Notes: a model not told the origin generated them from the letters alone. A stretch of 64,000 nucleotides of DNA from Oryzias latipes (GCF_002234675.1 NC_019872.2:7890950-7954949); one strand, 5' to 3'. Counted from the first letter of the stretch, positions 1-12,525 are shown. Program-made: numbers and translations.

Positions 1-326
1 AAAGTTGTAAATACACTTAGCATTTGTTTACCTCAAATTGATGAAAGTCTGAGGCGAACGTCAAACTGCAGTCTCACGCTCCTTACTTCCCGAATTCATT
101 CAGAGCTCTCAGCCAATCATAGCCTGTATTCTCTTTGAATCAAATTAACACCAACCAATCATAAACGTGCTTAACGAGACAGTCATGGGTACGTCCTAAT
201 CAAGTGTTCTGATTATTTTAGTAAGTAAGTAAACAAAAGAAACTTCCCACAGGGGGAAAGGAAGGGGTGCACAGCTGTCTGTGGATCTTTGATAAAAACA
301 GCTGGCACAGGGAAGAGGAGTCATCT

Positions 327-408
327 GACGAGGTGGCCGAGTGGTTAAGGCGATGGACTGCTAATCCATTGTGCTCTGCACGCGTGGGTTCGAATCCCAT
401 CCTCGTCG
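327..408 (+). tRNA. tRNA-Ser (anticodon GCU)
   Basis: An 82-nt cloverleaf can be folded by eye. The acceptor GACGAGG (327-333) pairs with CCTCGTC (401-407), with discriminator G at 408. The D-arm region reads TGGCCGAGTGGTTAAGGC, which also serves as the A box. The anticodon stem-loop is ATGGA-CTGCTAA-TCCAT, giving anticodon GCT, which reads AGC/AGU serine codons. A long variable arm, as in class II tRNA-Ser, follows, then the T arm with GGTTCGAATCC as B box. There is no intron. The T-rich run at 411-420 can serve as a Pol III terminator. It looks like a functional nuclear gene rather than a SINE because the acceptor stem is perfect and no tail follows. Confidence 0.95.
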
Positions 409-769
409 TAAATTTCTTTTGCTTAGGTGAGTTTTTCCTTCTCTCTACGTGACACGCATCTTTTTTTCTGATTCACACTTGTGTAAAGGTTGTAGCATAG
501 ACTAATTAACATGTCTTATAAAATAAATACTGTGGTTAAATTGTTACCTAATTGTTATCTTTTGATTTAATAGTGAAGGAAAATATGTTCGTCACATTAA
601 AAGGCAAAATCCACAGTAAGAAGACTGTTAGAAATTTAGACCATTGTTCTACAGAAGTTGTGGATTTGATTTACTTTCCCCACATCTACTATATATTTTT
701 AGGACTGCCAGCAAAGTCAGAAGGTTTGTCTATTGACGACTATTCTATTGTTGTTCACATTTTCTTTCG

Positions 770-945
770 GGGGCCGTCACAGCAAATCAGCTCTCACTGA
801 TCCGGACATTTGGTTTGGCAGAGAGTTTTGTGCCGGATGCCCTTCCTTACACTATCCTGTATTTTATCCGGGCTGGGGACCTGCACACACAGACCTGGAT
901 CCCATGACATTGCAGAAGATTGTAGATCCCCGGCCTTGAGTTCAG
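770..945 (-). repeat. Fish LINE/SINE 3'-end-like fragment
   Basis: The sequence around 776-945 (GTCACAGCAAATCAGC, then a GCCGGATGCCCTTCC block and ATCCGGGCTGGGGACC) resembles the tail block common in teleost RTE-type elements, which begins with a GTCGCCACAGCGAATC-like motif also seen at 14170 in this window. Assignment is from memory of fish repeat sequence. No ends or duplication could be defined. Confidence 0.4.
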
Positions 946-992
946 GAAAAGGTCATTTTGTTTAAAATCACACATTTTTCAATACTGATGAC

Positions 993-998
993 TTTATT
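993..998 (-). promoter_or_regulatory. Polyadenylation signal for cd93
   Basis: TTTATT on the plus strand is AATAAA on the minus strand, about 160 nt beyond the cd93 stop codon at 1157. It is the first such hexamer downstream of the stop, so it is the likely poly(A) signal of that transcript. Confidence 0.55.
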
Positions 999-1156
999 GA
1001 ACTTCAACAACAAGATGAGAGTGAGTTATTTACAATGGCTGTGCAGCAGGAAGTATTAGAGGAAGTAAGCGTTTCAGAAATCCAAATTCTTGATGCAGTT
1101 ACAAGTCCTTTACTGCCAAGGAAACAGTGATCTAAACCCATTTTGTTTTGTTTTTT

Positions 1157-2860
1157 TCATGCTTGATTTTTTTCGTCTCTTCCTGTTGGGGGGGTTGTGG
1201 GAAGTACCCAGCGATAACAGTCTGAAAAGCTGAGGCTCTTATCCACAGCACAGCTGGTGCAGTAGACAATCCCTAGAGCAAGCATCACAACAAGAAACAC
1301 ACACAAAGGCACCAGCAGGGCCACAAGCAGCCAACCCTTGTCATGTTTCAGTTTGCCTGCAGCAGATTCAGGTCCAAAATCTGCTGTGCTATTTGTATAC
1401 CCTGTACTGCCATGTGTATTGTTCTCAACCTCCCCTGTCACATCAGGTGCGCCTTTTCCGGTTTTAGCCCCTAGCACATCATCGGGTTCTTTACTTTCTC
1501 TGTTTTCATCACGCTGAATTTCATTGTCTCTCCTGTCTTTTTGTGTTGGCGATGGCGATGTCTGATATTCACCGGGCAGGAGATCATTCCATTGACTCAG
1601 GTGATTATCTGCCCCATGAACCATATCAGGTGAAAGGACTTTTGTTGTTTCTGTCAGCCACTCAACATTAAAGTTGCTGTCAGCTTCAAAGTTGGAGTCA
1701 GTGGTGAACACAGAAGACCAAGCAAAATCCGGATCAGTGGAGTCACTGGGGTCAGGGGTCAGGGTGGAATATTCCCCATCAGAATTATAAGGGTGGCACG
1801 TGGTTCCATCTGACTGAAGGACAAAGCCTTTGACACAGTCACAGCTGTACCCCCCTGCATAGTTGAGGCACGTTTGTTGACATGGTGAGCCCTGTGCACA
1901 CTCGTCCACGTCTGCACATTCCTCCACGCTATTCAGCTCATAACCAAGTGGACAGTGGCATTTGAAAGACCCCACAGTGTTTTCACACTTGTAATCACAG
2001 GTGCTTTCGTCAAGACACTCATCAACATCTATGCACTCGCCGTCATCATCCTGCTGATACCCCTGGTGACAGGTGCAGTGAAAGGTGGCTGGAATGTTGA
2101 CACAAAGTTGGGAACACGGTTGCTGTAAGCATTCATCCACATCTGAGCACTTGCGCCCATCTGGGCTTATTTGGAAGCCGTTGGGGCACGTGCATCTGAC
2201 GCCCCGAGGGGTTTCTCTGCAGTCGTACTCGCACCCCGTTTCCAAACAAACCTCTTTGATATGGGGCTGATGAGTGGGGCTGGTCGAGTAAGACGAGAGT
2301 TCTTTCACCGGGTCAGGGATGCAGCTGTAGCCATCTTCATTTAACACAAAACCCTCAGAGCAGTAACAATTGTAAGATGTGTCTGTGGTCTCGCAGTAAT
2401 GCTCACATCCATGATCGTAGCTACACATGTCCTGGCTAATTGCTTCTGTGCTGGATAGGCAGACTGAGCCATCCTTGTTCCAGCTCACTGTCATGTCATC
2501 TCTTTCAATACAAAGCACTTCCTCATCAGCAGGAGCATGTGGGTTTGAGCCGACTGCAGAGCATGGAATGGTGGCTACAGACCCATGGGGTACATGGGTC
2601 AAGATTGTGCTTTCAAGCCCAAACGGTGTGGTGTAAACAGCCAAACTGCTACCCTCAGCTTCCAGAGGGGAACACATCCCTCTGTAGTTGAACTGGCAGA
2701 CGAATCCATCCACAGGCACTGTACAGGAGCCATCAATCCACCGGAAGTTATCTTTGCCATCTTTTCCTCTCTCATGTGAATTGACGTTCATGGCCACACA
2801 GCGATGGGCTGCGCATGTCCCGCTGCTTTCTTCACGTAACCAGTTAGTGAACTGACCATC
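1157..2860 (-). CDS. cd93: cd93 exon 2 (lectin C-half, five EGF, stalk, TM, tail)
   Basis: An open frame continues upstream of the first Met at 2797 to a splice acceptor CAG at about 2861 (alternative CAG at 2869), adding DGQFTNWLREE...HRCVAMNV, the missing second half of the lectin fold. Then follow five EGF repeats, a stalk rich in Ser/Thr/Asp/Glu with N-glycosylation sequons (NNT, NST), a membrane helix GWLLVALLVPLCVFL.. and a cytoplasmic tail of about 35 residues. Stop codon at 1157-1159. Confidence 0.85.
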   Translation of the reverse strand, partial: DGQFTNWLREESSGTCAAHRCVAMNVNSHERGKDGKDNFRWIDGSCTVPVDGFVCQFNYRGMCSPLEAEGSSLAVYTTPFGLESTILTHVPHGSVATIPCSAVGSNPHAPADEEVLCIERDDMTVSWNKDGSVCLSSTEAISQDMCSYDHGCEHYCETTDTSYNCYCSEGFVLNEDGYSCIPDPVKELSSYSTSPTHQPHIKEVCLETGCEYDCRETPRGVRCTCPNGFQISPDGRKCSDVDECLQQPCSQLCVNIPATFHCTCHQGYQQDDDGECIDVDECLDESTCDYKCENTVGSFKCHCPLGYELNSVEECADVDECAQGSPCQQTCLNYAGGYSCDCVKGFVLQSDGTTCHPYNSDGEYSTLTPDPSDSTDPDFAWSSVFTTDSNFEADSNFNVEWLTETTKVLSPDMVHGADNHLSQWNDLLPGEYQTSPSPTQKDRRDNEIQRDENRESKEPDDVLGAKTGKGAPDVTGEVENNTHGSTGYTNSTADFGPESAAGKLKHDKGWLLVALLVPLCVFLVVMLALGIVYCTSCAVDKSLSFSDCYRWVLPTTPPTGRDEKNQA

Positions 2861-4928
2861 CTGATCTCCTGTTCAAAGATAAATAACATAACACTGTAAG
2901 CACAAAGACAACTCTAGTCTCAGGTGTTGTTTGTAGCCACAGTGGAGCGTGGCTATTTTTACATTTCGTCTGACCAATTACAATAGTGCTTTGTACTGTT
3001 AATTTTTTTCAAAGTGCAGTTTTAGATGTTATCACTAGAAGCCGCCAAAGACCAAAACTAACAAGAGCTTTAAATTGCAGCTGTTCTCCACTGGTGTCAT
3101 TGGGGTCAAATTCAACAGCAGCAACTGGAAAGCTCCCTGGAGATTTGCCACGTTAGTTTGACCAATTACTTTAGGTTTACTTTAGGTTTCGGCGTCCTTT
3201 TAGGTTTGCAAAACTTTAACTTTTAATGCTGATTAACTACTGAACCCCCATTTTCTAAAAATAGAAAAATAAACATAATAAAAATTTTGAATTTCCCCTA
3301 AATGCATTTTTTTCTGATTGTTTGAGCAAAATCAACAAACCTATTTATATATTCTCATTCTGAATAAGAAAAAAAGAAAGCCACTTGAGGGAATGTTCAC
3401 AAATATACATGCAAAAAGTACTATTTTTTGTGATTTGGTCTGCCCATTTGTTAAAATTATAAAAGAAAACCAGAAGCTAGGTTGCACTGTATTTTTAAAG
3501 CATAACATCTGTTCAAAATACAGACAGATTTGTTTCTTGGGATGTTTGTATTTAACTAAATCTGGCTGAAGGGAGAAATTAGGTAAAAAAGATGAAGGTT
3601 CTTCGTTTCACCAGCCCTTTAACCCTTGTGCTGTCCTAGGCACTTTAACGTTGGGATTTGGGTCATCTAGACCCACTAGACAGTGCACTGAACCTTTTTT
3701 TTCTCAATGATTTGTGATCTTCACTGATGTCCATGGATTACATGAAATCTTTCCACCTTTATCCACCTTTGTCATGGTAGGGAGAACACGTCAATGTAAC
3801 GGTGGGGTCATCTAAGATAGCACAAGGGTTAAAAATAAAATAAGGTAGAACTTTGACCACACAGGTAGTACAGGGCACTAATCACCAACACCAAAGTCTC
3901 ACAGGTACATGTCTGTGGACAGCTATGCAATGGCCAAAATAATTTGGAGTGATGTGACACTACTAGAACCTTAAAAGTAAAGTACAGCATCATTAGGCCA
4001 AAAGTTTGTGATTTTTGGACACTTTGTGGAATATTTGTTCAAAAATAATTATTCTAGAATAAAAACTCTTAAGGAAATAACTCATGGAAGAGGGGATTCA
4101 AGATCAAATGGGCAGTCGCCAACCCCACCCTGAATTGTAATTTCACAATCAGGCCATTTGGCTTTGGACTGTAAGAAAGCATTTTTTTCTAAATAAAATG
4201 CTGTAATAAAATCTAAAATCATAATCTTTTTAGATCCTGCCAATTATAATACCTCAAGGGCAGAACTGTAGATTCTGATTTATGATTTGTGACTGAAACT
4301 TGCCCTGACTTTAAAATCTCCCAATATCATAATTATTGAAACTTGCATATTTTTCACCAAGTTCAAAATGGCTGCATTTTAAAACAGGCTTTAGAAAAAT
4401 ATAAAAATAGTTTTTTAGTTGCGAGCTTCTTTAAATTTCTCTTTTTGGCCATTTAAAAAAAGATTAAAAAGAAGAAAGCATTGTAGAATTAAAACGTAAA
4501 ACTTTGCCTTTGACCCAGACGAATCCTCTGAGAGGTCGAATAGCTGAACACTGGCGTGGGAGTCTGTGAAGACCAATCCAGAGCTTAAGCCTCGGCCTAG
4601 ACCCCTGTGCTTCCATGGCGTTCAGCAGCTCATGGACCACACCCGCTTCTTCTTGGTTGTGCATCGTTGCCAGGGTCCCACCTCGCTCCCGACAGCTCCG
4701 CCCCGCATCTCTGAAGACTCTCTTTTGGAGGAAAACGGCATAGCAACCCCCCTGGTAACAGACAGCGTCTTTTTCCGCCATCTGAGCACTGGCCGCCGGC
4801 TGCCTTCCATCTGCCTCGCTCAGGTCCTGGCCGTGGCTTTTGGAGGCCATATACAATGTTAGCAGCCACAAAATGCACAAGAGGCTTGTGCTTCTGCAGC
4901 TGCAACAGCTTCTGATGATCTTTTGCAT
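1157..4928 (-). CDS. cd93: cd93-like transmembrane C-type lectin receptor (2 coding exons)
   Basis: Group XIV C-type lectin receptor, an endothelial/myeloid surface glycoprotein family (CD93, thrombomodulin, CLEC14A, endosialin) involved in adhesion and vascular signalling. Exon 1 (4928 to about 4503) encodes a signal peptide and the first half of the C-type lectin domain. Exon 2 (about 2860 to 1157) encodes the rest. The domain order is signal peptide, lectin domain (WIGL, GFVWV, NW, RCV, DGFVCQF), a CD93-type GMCSPL...YTTPF segment, five EGF repeats (three starting DVDEC, calcium-binding type), a Thr/Ser/Pro stalk, one membrane span and a short tail ending near CYRWVLP. Five EGF repeats and the YTTPF and YRWVP-like motifs favour CD93 over thrombomodulin, which has six EGFs. 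The reading frame runs open across both exons. The exact splice pair is uncertain: AAA/GT at 4502 with AG at 2862-2861 keeps phase and the best domain length. Confidence 0.85.
3619..3832. mobile_element. MITE family M1, copy 1 (inside the cd93 intron)
   Basis: A 214-bp element begins TTAACCCTTGTGCTGTCCTA and ends with the inverted form TAGCACAAGGGTTAA. A second copy of the same family, in opposite orientation, lies at 54186-54382; they share the internal blocks about CATGGTAGGGAGAACACG and ATCCACCTTTATCCACC. The TTAA at each end resembles piggyBac-type target sites. Neither copy encodes a protein, so it is non-autonomous. Confidence 0.8.
4503..4928 (-). CDS. cd93: cd93 exon 1 (signal peptide, lectin domain N-half)
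   Basis: Starts at ATG 4928 with MQKIIRSCCSC, followed by a hydrophobic core LLCILWLLTLYMA that fits a signal peptide. The lectin domain begins at CYQGGCYAVF and includes GGTLATMHNQEEA, LKLWIGLHR and LRGFVWVKGK, all aligning by eye with CD93/thrombomodulin. Coding stops at a probable donor GTTTTA (4502-4497). A second possible donor lies 7 nt further on. Reading past the donor gives only a few residues before a stop, so an intron is needed. Confidence 0.8.
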
Positions 4929-4929
4929 A

Positions 4930-6425
4930 TTCTACTAAGACAACAATTGACCTAAACCAACATTTAATTGAGCTTTTTTAAAGTACTAAAAAAAAAAGTC
5001 TTATTTAAAACCAAGTTGTTTTGTTTATCTTTTGGAAAATTGTAAATAATCAGCTCCAAGTGTCTGTGAAAGAAATATTAGTCATAAAAACTGTGTTTTC
5101 TTTCAGGTGCCTTAAATAGTCCATGCAAGACGGCAAACTATTCCCCAGAGCAAAAAGCATCAGCCACTGTCCAAGCTGTCAATGCTGCTGACACATGAAA
5201 GCAGTCTTCAATCAGGTCCAATGCTATCCCTCCAGGAAAGACAATTAGGTCCAGTAAAGTCTATTCAGGGGAAATTCAGAAAAGGTTGAATGGGGTAATC
5301 GACCCTTCAGCCAAGCACAAAAATGGTGTATTCCATAAATGAGTTAAATGAATATCTTTTAGGATAAAAACTGTATAAAAGCCAATCCTTTCCTTTCCAG
5401 CCACCTTGCCTCAGCAAAGTTTTCTTTCTGACTGAACCCCAGAAAGAGAAAAAGAAGGGGGGGAGGGCAAGACAGAGAGGGAGGCTACGTAGAGGAAAAA
5501 GAAAACTTCATTTTTGAAGGGAGGAAGAGGGGGCTGGTGAAGTGAGTTAATAAGGGAGGACTGGAGGGGATGAAGGGTTTGGGGTGCAGCAGTAGTTATG
5601 AAAGCATCCAGGACGAGTCTGTCTCTGTCTAAACTAAATGCACACTCATAAACACAACACTTGTGCAGCACAATCCTCACCGAATTTGGAAGATGAAGAC
5701 ACCTTTTCTTTTTTTTTCTTTTTTTTCATGTGCAGCTATTTTCTGTCTCCTTTGTGTCATATTTCATTGGTTTTCTGTCTCTCTCTTCATCCTTTTGTGT
5801 CTCATTTTTCTGGATCTAGTTTCTCTCCTTCCTCCTCATTTCTCACCAGCTGGAAGTTTTTACTGGCCAATGGAAACATTTAACTATGGAGCAGGAGTAC
5901 CTGTAGAATTGTGCTCAGTGTGTGCGTGAGTGACTTTTGCGCTGCTCTTACTTCATCAAGGCACAGATGTGTGTGAGCAGCTCATCATGTGTTTTGGGGG
6001 GCATGTGGGAAGGAGGAAACAGGAAATGCCAGATGTGCATCAGCTTGACCTCTCCTTGGCTGGGGAGCTGGAGTGACTCCTGGGGTACCGCCACTGCCGT
6101 CACATGATCTGCCAGTCATCAGTGGTCCGTCTGGTGCGAAGCTGAGTTTGGATTCTTTCAGAAAAATATGGTTTGTGTATTTTTTCCTCTGTCTGTGTGG
6201 GGAACAAGGCCAAAGTATATAAAATGAAAGCGATAGGTCTGATCTCACCTCCTGATGGGAAAAGTCGCATTTCTAAAGCTAGCAAAATTTGTGTTGCAGT
6301 TTAGGCCATGTACCTATTTTAAACTTCCTAAAATCTTTAAATCATCTTCTTCTGTGGATGAAATTACAACACTCGAGACAGTTTTTATGTGATTTTATGA
6401 CTTTTATTGATCAAAGTTACAAAGT
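4930..6425. other. Upstream region of cd93, no gene seen
   Basis: This flank holds the presumed 5'UTR and promoter of the minus-strand cd93 gene. No clear TATA box or CpG island is visible. ORFs here are short and driven by pyrimidine- or purine-rich tracts (for example 5700-5860), with no protein-like composition. Confidence 0.4.
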
Positions 6426-6429
6426 GACT

Positions 6430-6610
6430 TCTGCCTCCCAACAATTCAATTTAATTTATATAGCCCAATATAACAACAGTAGTCGTCTCAATGGGTTTCA
6501 TACCTGTAATTGTATAAGAACAGGAAATCAGTCCTAAAACTCAATAAGTAATTGCTATACTAAATTGAAGAGACTAAGCCAAACTGGGCATTCCTGCCCT
6601 TAGACCCTCC
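6430..6610. repeat. Dispersed fish repeat fragment
   Basis: Contains ATTTATATAGCCCAATAT and, at the far end, CATTCCTGCCCTTAGACCCT, a block that recurs in inverted sense near 62370 (GGGTCTAAGGGCAGGGATGT). This places it in the same dispersed family, probably the 3' end of a LINE or SINE. Ends are not defined. Confidence 0.45.
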
Positions 6611-7919
6611 TTGTCGGAACAATTGACGAAAAAAGGGTAAATTAATGAAAATGTTGATGTTGAAGCAGTTTATATCCACAAATCCATTGATTTTGGCTTA
6701 ATATATGCAAAAAATATCTTTATTCAGCTTTTTTCACTGTAACACAGAGGTGGAACAAAATAAGCCTCGGGATCTTGAAAAAACTTAAGAGCCTCTCGGT
6801 CTAGATTACCACTTCCTGGAATCTTTCTTTGCCAGACATTTATTCCTTATTCTCAGCTTTTTTTCCCCCCCTTTTATTCCCATTTACCATCCACTCTGTC
6901 CCTGCTCTATCATCCTGCATGCTTTCACCTTTTTGCTTATCTTCGCCTTGCTTCTTCCCTCCCCCTCTTGTCCCAAACGCCTCATCACTTAGACTTCCAA
7001 ACTTTTCCCCAGAGACCGGTATTTACCCAAAAACTCCCCGTGCTGCTCTGTTTATTCTATCCTTCTGCCTGTTTTGCCCTCGTCCTGCTCAGAAAGCCAC
7101 CCATCCCTCCCCCCTGAAGATTTTCCACATGCATAATTGATAGAACAGACAAAACCTTTCCTTTCCACAGCCCTGCACGTTCAATTCCCTTTGTTCCCAT
7201 GAATCTACTGTCAGAGTATCCACATCTCGTATATTCTAACCCAAAGACCTTTAATGGAACACGCAGAACTCTTGATGTTATATCTGCTGTCTCCCAGACC
7301 TGAGTCTGCTTTATCTCTCCTGGATTCACTCGTCGCATTCTACCTCTGCTTCTTTTGCTTCTCCACCTTCTTGCTTTTGCACAGCCGAAATGCTCATTAA
7401 AAGCTCCAGAGGCTCTCCATTTCAGCTTCACAATGTTGTTTTTTCACAACCACAGTGCCGCTCTCAGTTTTTACGTTCTTCAGTCACCCCTTATATGGCT
7501 CGACTCCTTCTACACTACTTAAAAAGGATTACTGAACTTACAAACCAGGCTCGGGCCTCCACCCACACACTCCAAGCATTTCTGACTGGAGCTTCAAATA
7601 AAAATCAAACGACAGCAAACTGATGAAAACACAAATAGGCATGTCGTACATGGATCAAATAAGAAAAAATAATGAGCAGGTAAAAAGTCCTCAGAAAAAT
7701 CAGTCAAAATTACCCAAAAAGACGAAATAATCGGATGGTCATAGAAACATGTGACAAATGGGCATAAATACAACATGGTTATTGAACTATGATTCCCACT
7801 GCTGTGAAAAGGAATGACAGTGTCACCCAGCAAAATTATTACCATGGGTTAGTACGTGATTTAGACATAAGAAAAAAAAAGTAAACGTGTCAGATTACAT
7901 TTTTGAGATTTTCGTACTT

Positions 7920-8370
7920 TCACTGCCTGGTGTAGGTAAATGGTTGTGTCCTAATTTCTTTCACTACTCACTATTTAGTTCCCTATAGTGCGTTCACCCT
8001 TTTTTTTTGGAGTGTCCAAATCTATAATTCCAAAATTCAGTGCCCTGGAACATTTCTGAAGGTCCCTGCAAAAAAATAAATAAAATAAAAATAAAAAATC
8101 TCAGTGCCTTGATGCTTGATTGAATAAAATAGACCACAATGCATTGCATTTAAACGATTTTTCACAGTTTCCTTTATTTATAAACCATCTAAATTTTAAT
8201 CTTAAGAATAAAGTTGATTCATAATTAGTCTTTATCAAAATGTTAATATTTACTTGTTTTGGGAAATATTTCTTAAAAAAAGTCTGAATTACTTTTCAAA
8301 TCCAAGGCACTACATAATTATTTAGTAGTTAAGGAGGACTGAGGGAAATTGGACATAGCCCATGTCCTTA
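7920..8370. mobile_element. Possible MITE with TAGTGCACTATA-like arms
   Basis: The left side reads GGTTGTGTCCTAATTTC and the right side, about 8340-8365, reads roughly the inverse (GGAAATTGGACATAGCCC). The interior has CACTATTTAGTTCCCTATAGTG. A related arrangement with CACTATATAGTG is at 34975-35107. The match is imperfect and the ends are estimated. Confidence 0.35.
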
Positions 8371-8479
8371 TGATTAAAAAGCAACTGTTGCAAATGCCCA
8401 GAACACTTTATGAATACATTAAAACAATTTTCTATTTAAGGCAGCAGATCGGTCGGTGGGGCGGGAGCACATGCAGTCA

Positions 8480-11400
8480 GTCCATTTTCAATGAAAGCAT
8501 TTAAAAAATAAAAGTCAGATCTGTTAAGGGAAATTTCTTATTGGTTTTTGTCAGCAGCTGTCACCATGGCATGTTGTTTGTCAGCATGCAAAAAGTACCC
8601 CATACCCAATAACGCAAACAAAAAGGAGGAGGTTAGGACTAGACTACATTGAAATATTTTTGTTTGGCAATAAAAAGCAGAAAAGGATTCTAGACAGAAG
8701 GTTTATCAATTCAAACTTGTTGAAAGCCATGACAAGACTGCACTTTAATAAATCTCTGCTCAAATTTGTAATTATTTATCCTAAAGTTGTTTTAGCTTAG
8801 AGTAATGGCTACGGAGCTCATTGTGCCACTGCAGGAAATCAGATGGAAATCAACATATTTTTGGGTTCTGGGAATCAAGAACAAATTGCACCAAGCATAA
8901 AATAGCTCCCTGAGTTTGAAAAAATGTTGGAATTGTGGGAAATGGAAGTATGACACGGTTTTTCAAACATATAGTGTTTATAACCTTTTTACTTTAATAT
9001 TGCGGCAAACAGGAAAAAATTTGTAAAATTTTGGTTTTTTTATACGGTCAAATCAGGTGGCAAATTACCCCACTAAATTACCCCACAAGCTATCTGCATC
9101 CCTCTGGCATGTCCGATTTATGCTTTTGCTTATTCATTTTTGTTTCTCATATATTTCTGTGGTGCTCCAGTGAAGTCAAGAGTTCCTTAAGCACGGCACC
9201 CTCCTGTGCATCTGTAGCTCACATCAAGTACATGTAATGCTTGTTAATAGCAGAAGACCAAAGAGTTAGGTACTGATTTTACAAGCATCTGCAAATGTTT
9301 TGCTAATTACATTTAGTGGACTGCTCTAATCTCAAGGTTACTTTACTGCACTGTAATTCTCTCTGGGTCGTTGGTAATTAGACCTTTACACTCACTCCTT
9401 GCCCGTTTAAGTGCTTGTGTCCCGTCAAGTAGAGCAGGACAAGCTGGTCGCTCGATTTTTCCCAACCTCATGTGTCTAAAATTAAACCCCCACACATGGA
9501 CACACTGAAGCAATTAGCAGCGATGTTGTGGACAAGTAAGTGATGGACTGTTTGCATTCCTGACAATTTCTGTGGGAGAAAAGATTACACTTTTATCTAG
9601 GTCTTTCAAAAAATCAATACATTTCGTCTTTGCAGTTAACAAAATTCCCCTTTTTGTGCTTCCACACTTTTAACCATCAAAAACTATCTTCTTTCATATT
9701 TGGTTTTACTAAAGCCTAATGAAATGGGCCAACACTGTCAGACTGTGTAACTATGGAACTCACAAAAAAGTATTTGACTTTGGAAAAAACCTACTTGAAA
9801 AGAAAAAGACTTGGAAAATAAAACGTAGTGTTGGCAGGAATGTTCGTAATATCAGCTGAACTGCTGCAGGAATCTATGGCTACACACAATGAATGACACA
9901 TGTACAAACAATCTACAAAAATCTGTGCTTGAAAGTGTTGAAAGTCTGAAAGAAAAGGCTGATTGGTAGAGGCTAATTCTTGGGACGCATTATTCTTTTA
10001 CCAGAGGAGCCGAGTTTTTCCACATTTTTGCACACATAATGTAGTCCATGCATAGACATAAAACCTCTATGTGTGGACTTACAGACATACTGCACCTTCT
10101 TTGTAGTGTTTGACAGGATACAGTTTCCCAGTGAAAGAGCCATTTGTGTCTGTGCACTTACACAATGGTGAGGACATTAACATACAGAAAGTAAAGGCAA
10201 ACCTACAAAGAGACAAGCAGGCGTCCGATGTGTGGGATGTTTTTATGTCAGACTTATTTCTGAACCCTTTTCTCCTTTTTCCCCAGTTTTGTTTCTTTTT
10301 AAAGCTTCAGTTTCATCTCATCCCTTGTGACATGTGACCCAGGCTATTTTCAATGATTCTCTAAAGAAACGTATTTATTTTCTTTTTTTTTAAGAAGAAA
10401 CCATAAACTGCCTGACTCAGCACCAGCAAAAGTATGGAAATTGCTCCCTTAACCCAATCCTGAAATCTTCTGCAGATTCGTCATGTGTAGTCAAGTTTAA
10501 TAACAGCCCTTTTCTTCCTCTTTCCATTATTCAATCTTTCTAACATGATCTCAACTGGCAGGGATGTGAGGGTCACTGCACCATCTCAGAATGTGGCTTC
10601 CAGGCTGGAAGTGGATACGTTTTATCTGAGTGGAACTCTTACAACCATTAACAAAAGGAGAGGTAAAAATGTAGTACAGTAAACTGTTGTAAAAAATAAA
10701 AAAGAATACTGTCATGCATAAATGCCTCTTATCTCCAGACGACTAATGAATCTGCTTAATTGGAAAGACTCCAATCAACTGTCTCTCCTTAAATTCAAAA
10801 ATGTAAAAAAAAAGCTTCCTGAATCCCTTTGAAAGCATCTTTTTTAAACATTTTGAGCAAAGGCTAAATTCTTCCATGACACCAGAGCTTTCTGACTGTT
10901 TAAAGTATTTCAGAATTTGTGAACTGTCAAATCCCCCTTCCCTTTAACCCACAAAAAACCTTTCAAAAATGCAGAACCGTTGAACCCACTAAAATGCAAC
11001 ACCAATAAAAATGAGAATGTGGAAAATATAGTGTCAGTTTCTACATATGGTGTCTGTTTGACCACTTCTTGAACTTGAGAATGAATCAAAAACTATGTCT
11101 GTTGAAAGAAAACCAAAACAAAACATAAAAATCATCACTTTCTTGTTTGCATTTCTTTTGTTTGAAAAAATTTGTCTTTATGTAAAATGCAACCTCAGTG
11201 AAGCAATTTCACGGTAGATTTTTTTTTTTATGTGTTAACTTTATGTAACAAAGATAGCAGTAAAAAATGAGGAAAGTGCAAAGTATACATGTGCATCCAG
11301 AAGTAAAGTAGTAATACTTGTCTTTCACAGCGGGGAAATTCATTGTAAGCTAGTCATCTTTATTAACATTAATAGTTTGTGGTATGTTGCTTGCACAGTT

Positions 11401-12525
11401 TTCATTGAGTTTTGTTACATTATTTATAAAAGTCTGGATTTTTTTACTTTTTCTCATTACATTTGCTATATGCTGCTGACATTAGCTTTGTTGATAGAAA
11501 CAGTTTTTAGATGTTTAAAATTTAAAACAGATTTATCTTGAAAATGAGGGTTAAGCTAATTAAAGAAAAATGTGACAGATAATAAGAAAGACTCAATGTC
11601 TCTAGAGACCAAGGTCGATTAAAGGACTGTGAGGCATGCAGGTTTTTTCTGCAGAACAAGCTCAGATCATCCACACTCCCATGCCACACTTGAGGGTGAT
11701 GAAGCCATAGTTTTGGGGAAAAAAATACTTCTTCTAGTTTTCACTGATGCCTCTGCATTGAGGTAAGGAGGCTTCCTCTGGGCATCTCTCTTAAGAGTGT
11801 TGTTAGAGAACAAGTTGTGCAGGATCCATAGTGCAGGTCTAGGAGACCAGACTAGGTCAAAGCATTATATAAACTTGACAAACAGAATGAAATTCAAAAA
11901 TGAACTAAAGAGAGACACAAACGGGATGACAAAGCATATGATGTGATCAAGCCTAACTGAAAGCCAGACACCTAAATACTCTGAATGCTTAACATAAATG
12001 AAGACAGCTGTGGATTATGGTCAACCTAAACCTGGTGTTACTGTGACATGAAGAAACACAAACTGAGAAAAATCGAACTAAAACTGGGCCCTCCAGCTTC
12101 TTCCCACAGTCCCAAAAAATGTCAAGCTTGCTTTAAAAGTTGATTTCCAAGCTTTAAACAGTCTAACCTCAATGTATAATCTTTTGTAAAATTACACCTA
12201 GAAAGGCTCACAACCAGAAGTTTGTAAAGATTTTTTTTACTGTCCCATTTTGCAATATGAAGCTTCTAAAGGAACACAGAAGTTAAATAAAAAAGGTAAT
12301 TTGGGCGTTGGGCACCTTTTCAGGGTCAGTTACCTGAAAATGAGTTTACTGAGTTTTATTTTACGTTGCAGCTTTGCTTGACAGGCGTTACTGTAACAAT
12401 ATCTCTGAATGTAACCAAAAACGATCTCAAAAATCATGTGGTTTCTTTCTCGTTGCACAAGAAACCTATACTAATTTTTTTTTTACTTTTATGTCCCTTT
12501 AGGAGCTCCGTATCGCAAGCCTAAT
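8480..12525. other. Gene-poor intergenic DNA
   Basis: AT-rich sequence with many A/T homopolymer runs. ORFs are all short, show no domain, and lack convincing splice-bounded exon structure. Nothing beyond simple sequence was recognised. Confidence 0.5.

Noticed and set aside
1157..4928. Thrombomodulin as the identity of the lectin gene
   Set aside because: Five EGF repeats rather than six, and the YTTPF and C-terminal YRWVP-like motifs match CD93 better. Thrombomodulin remains the next-best name.
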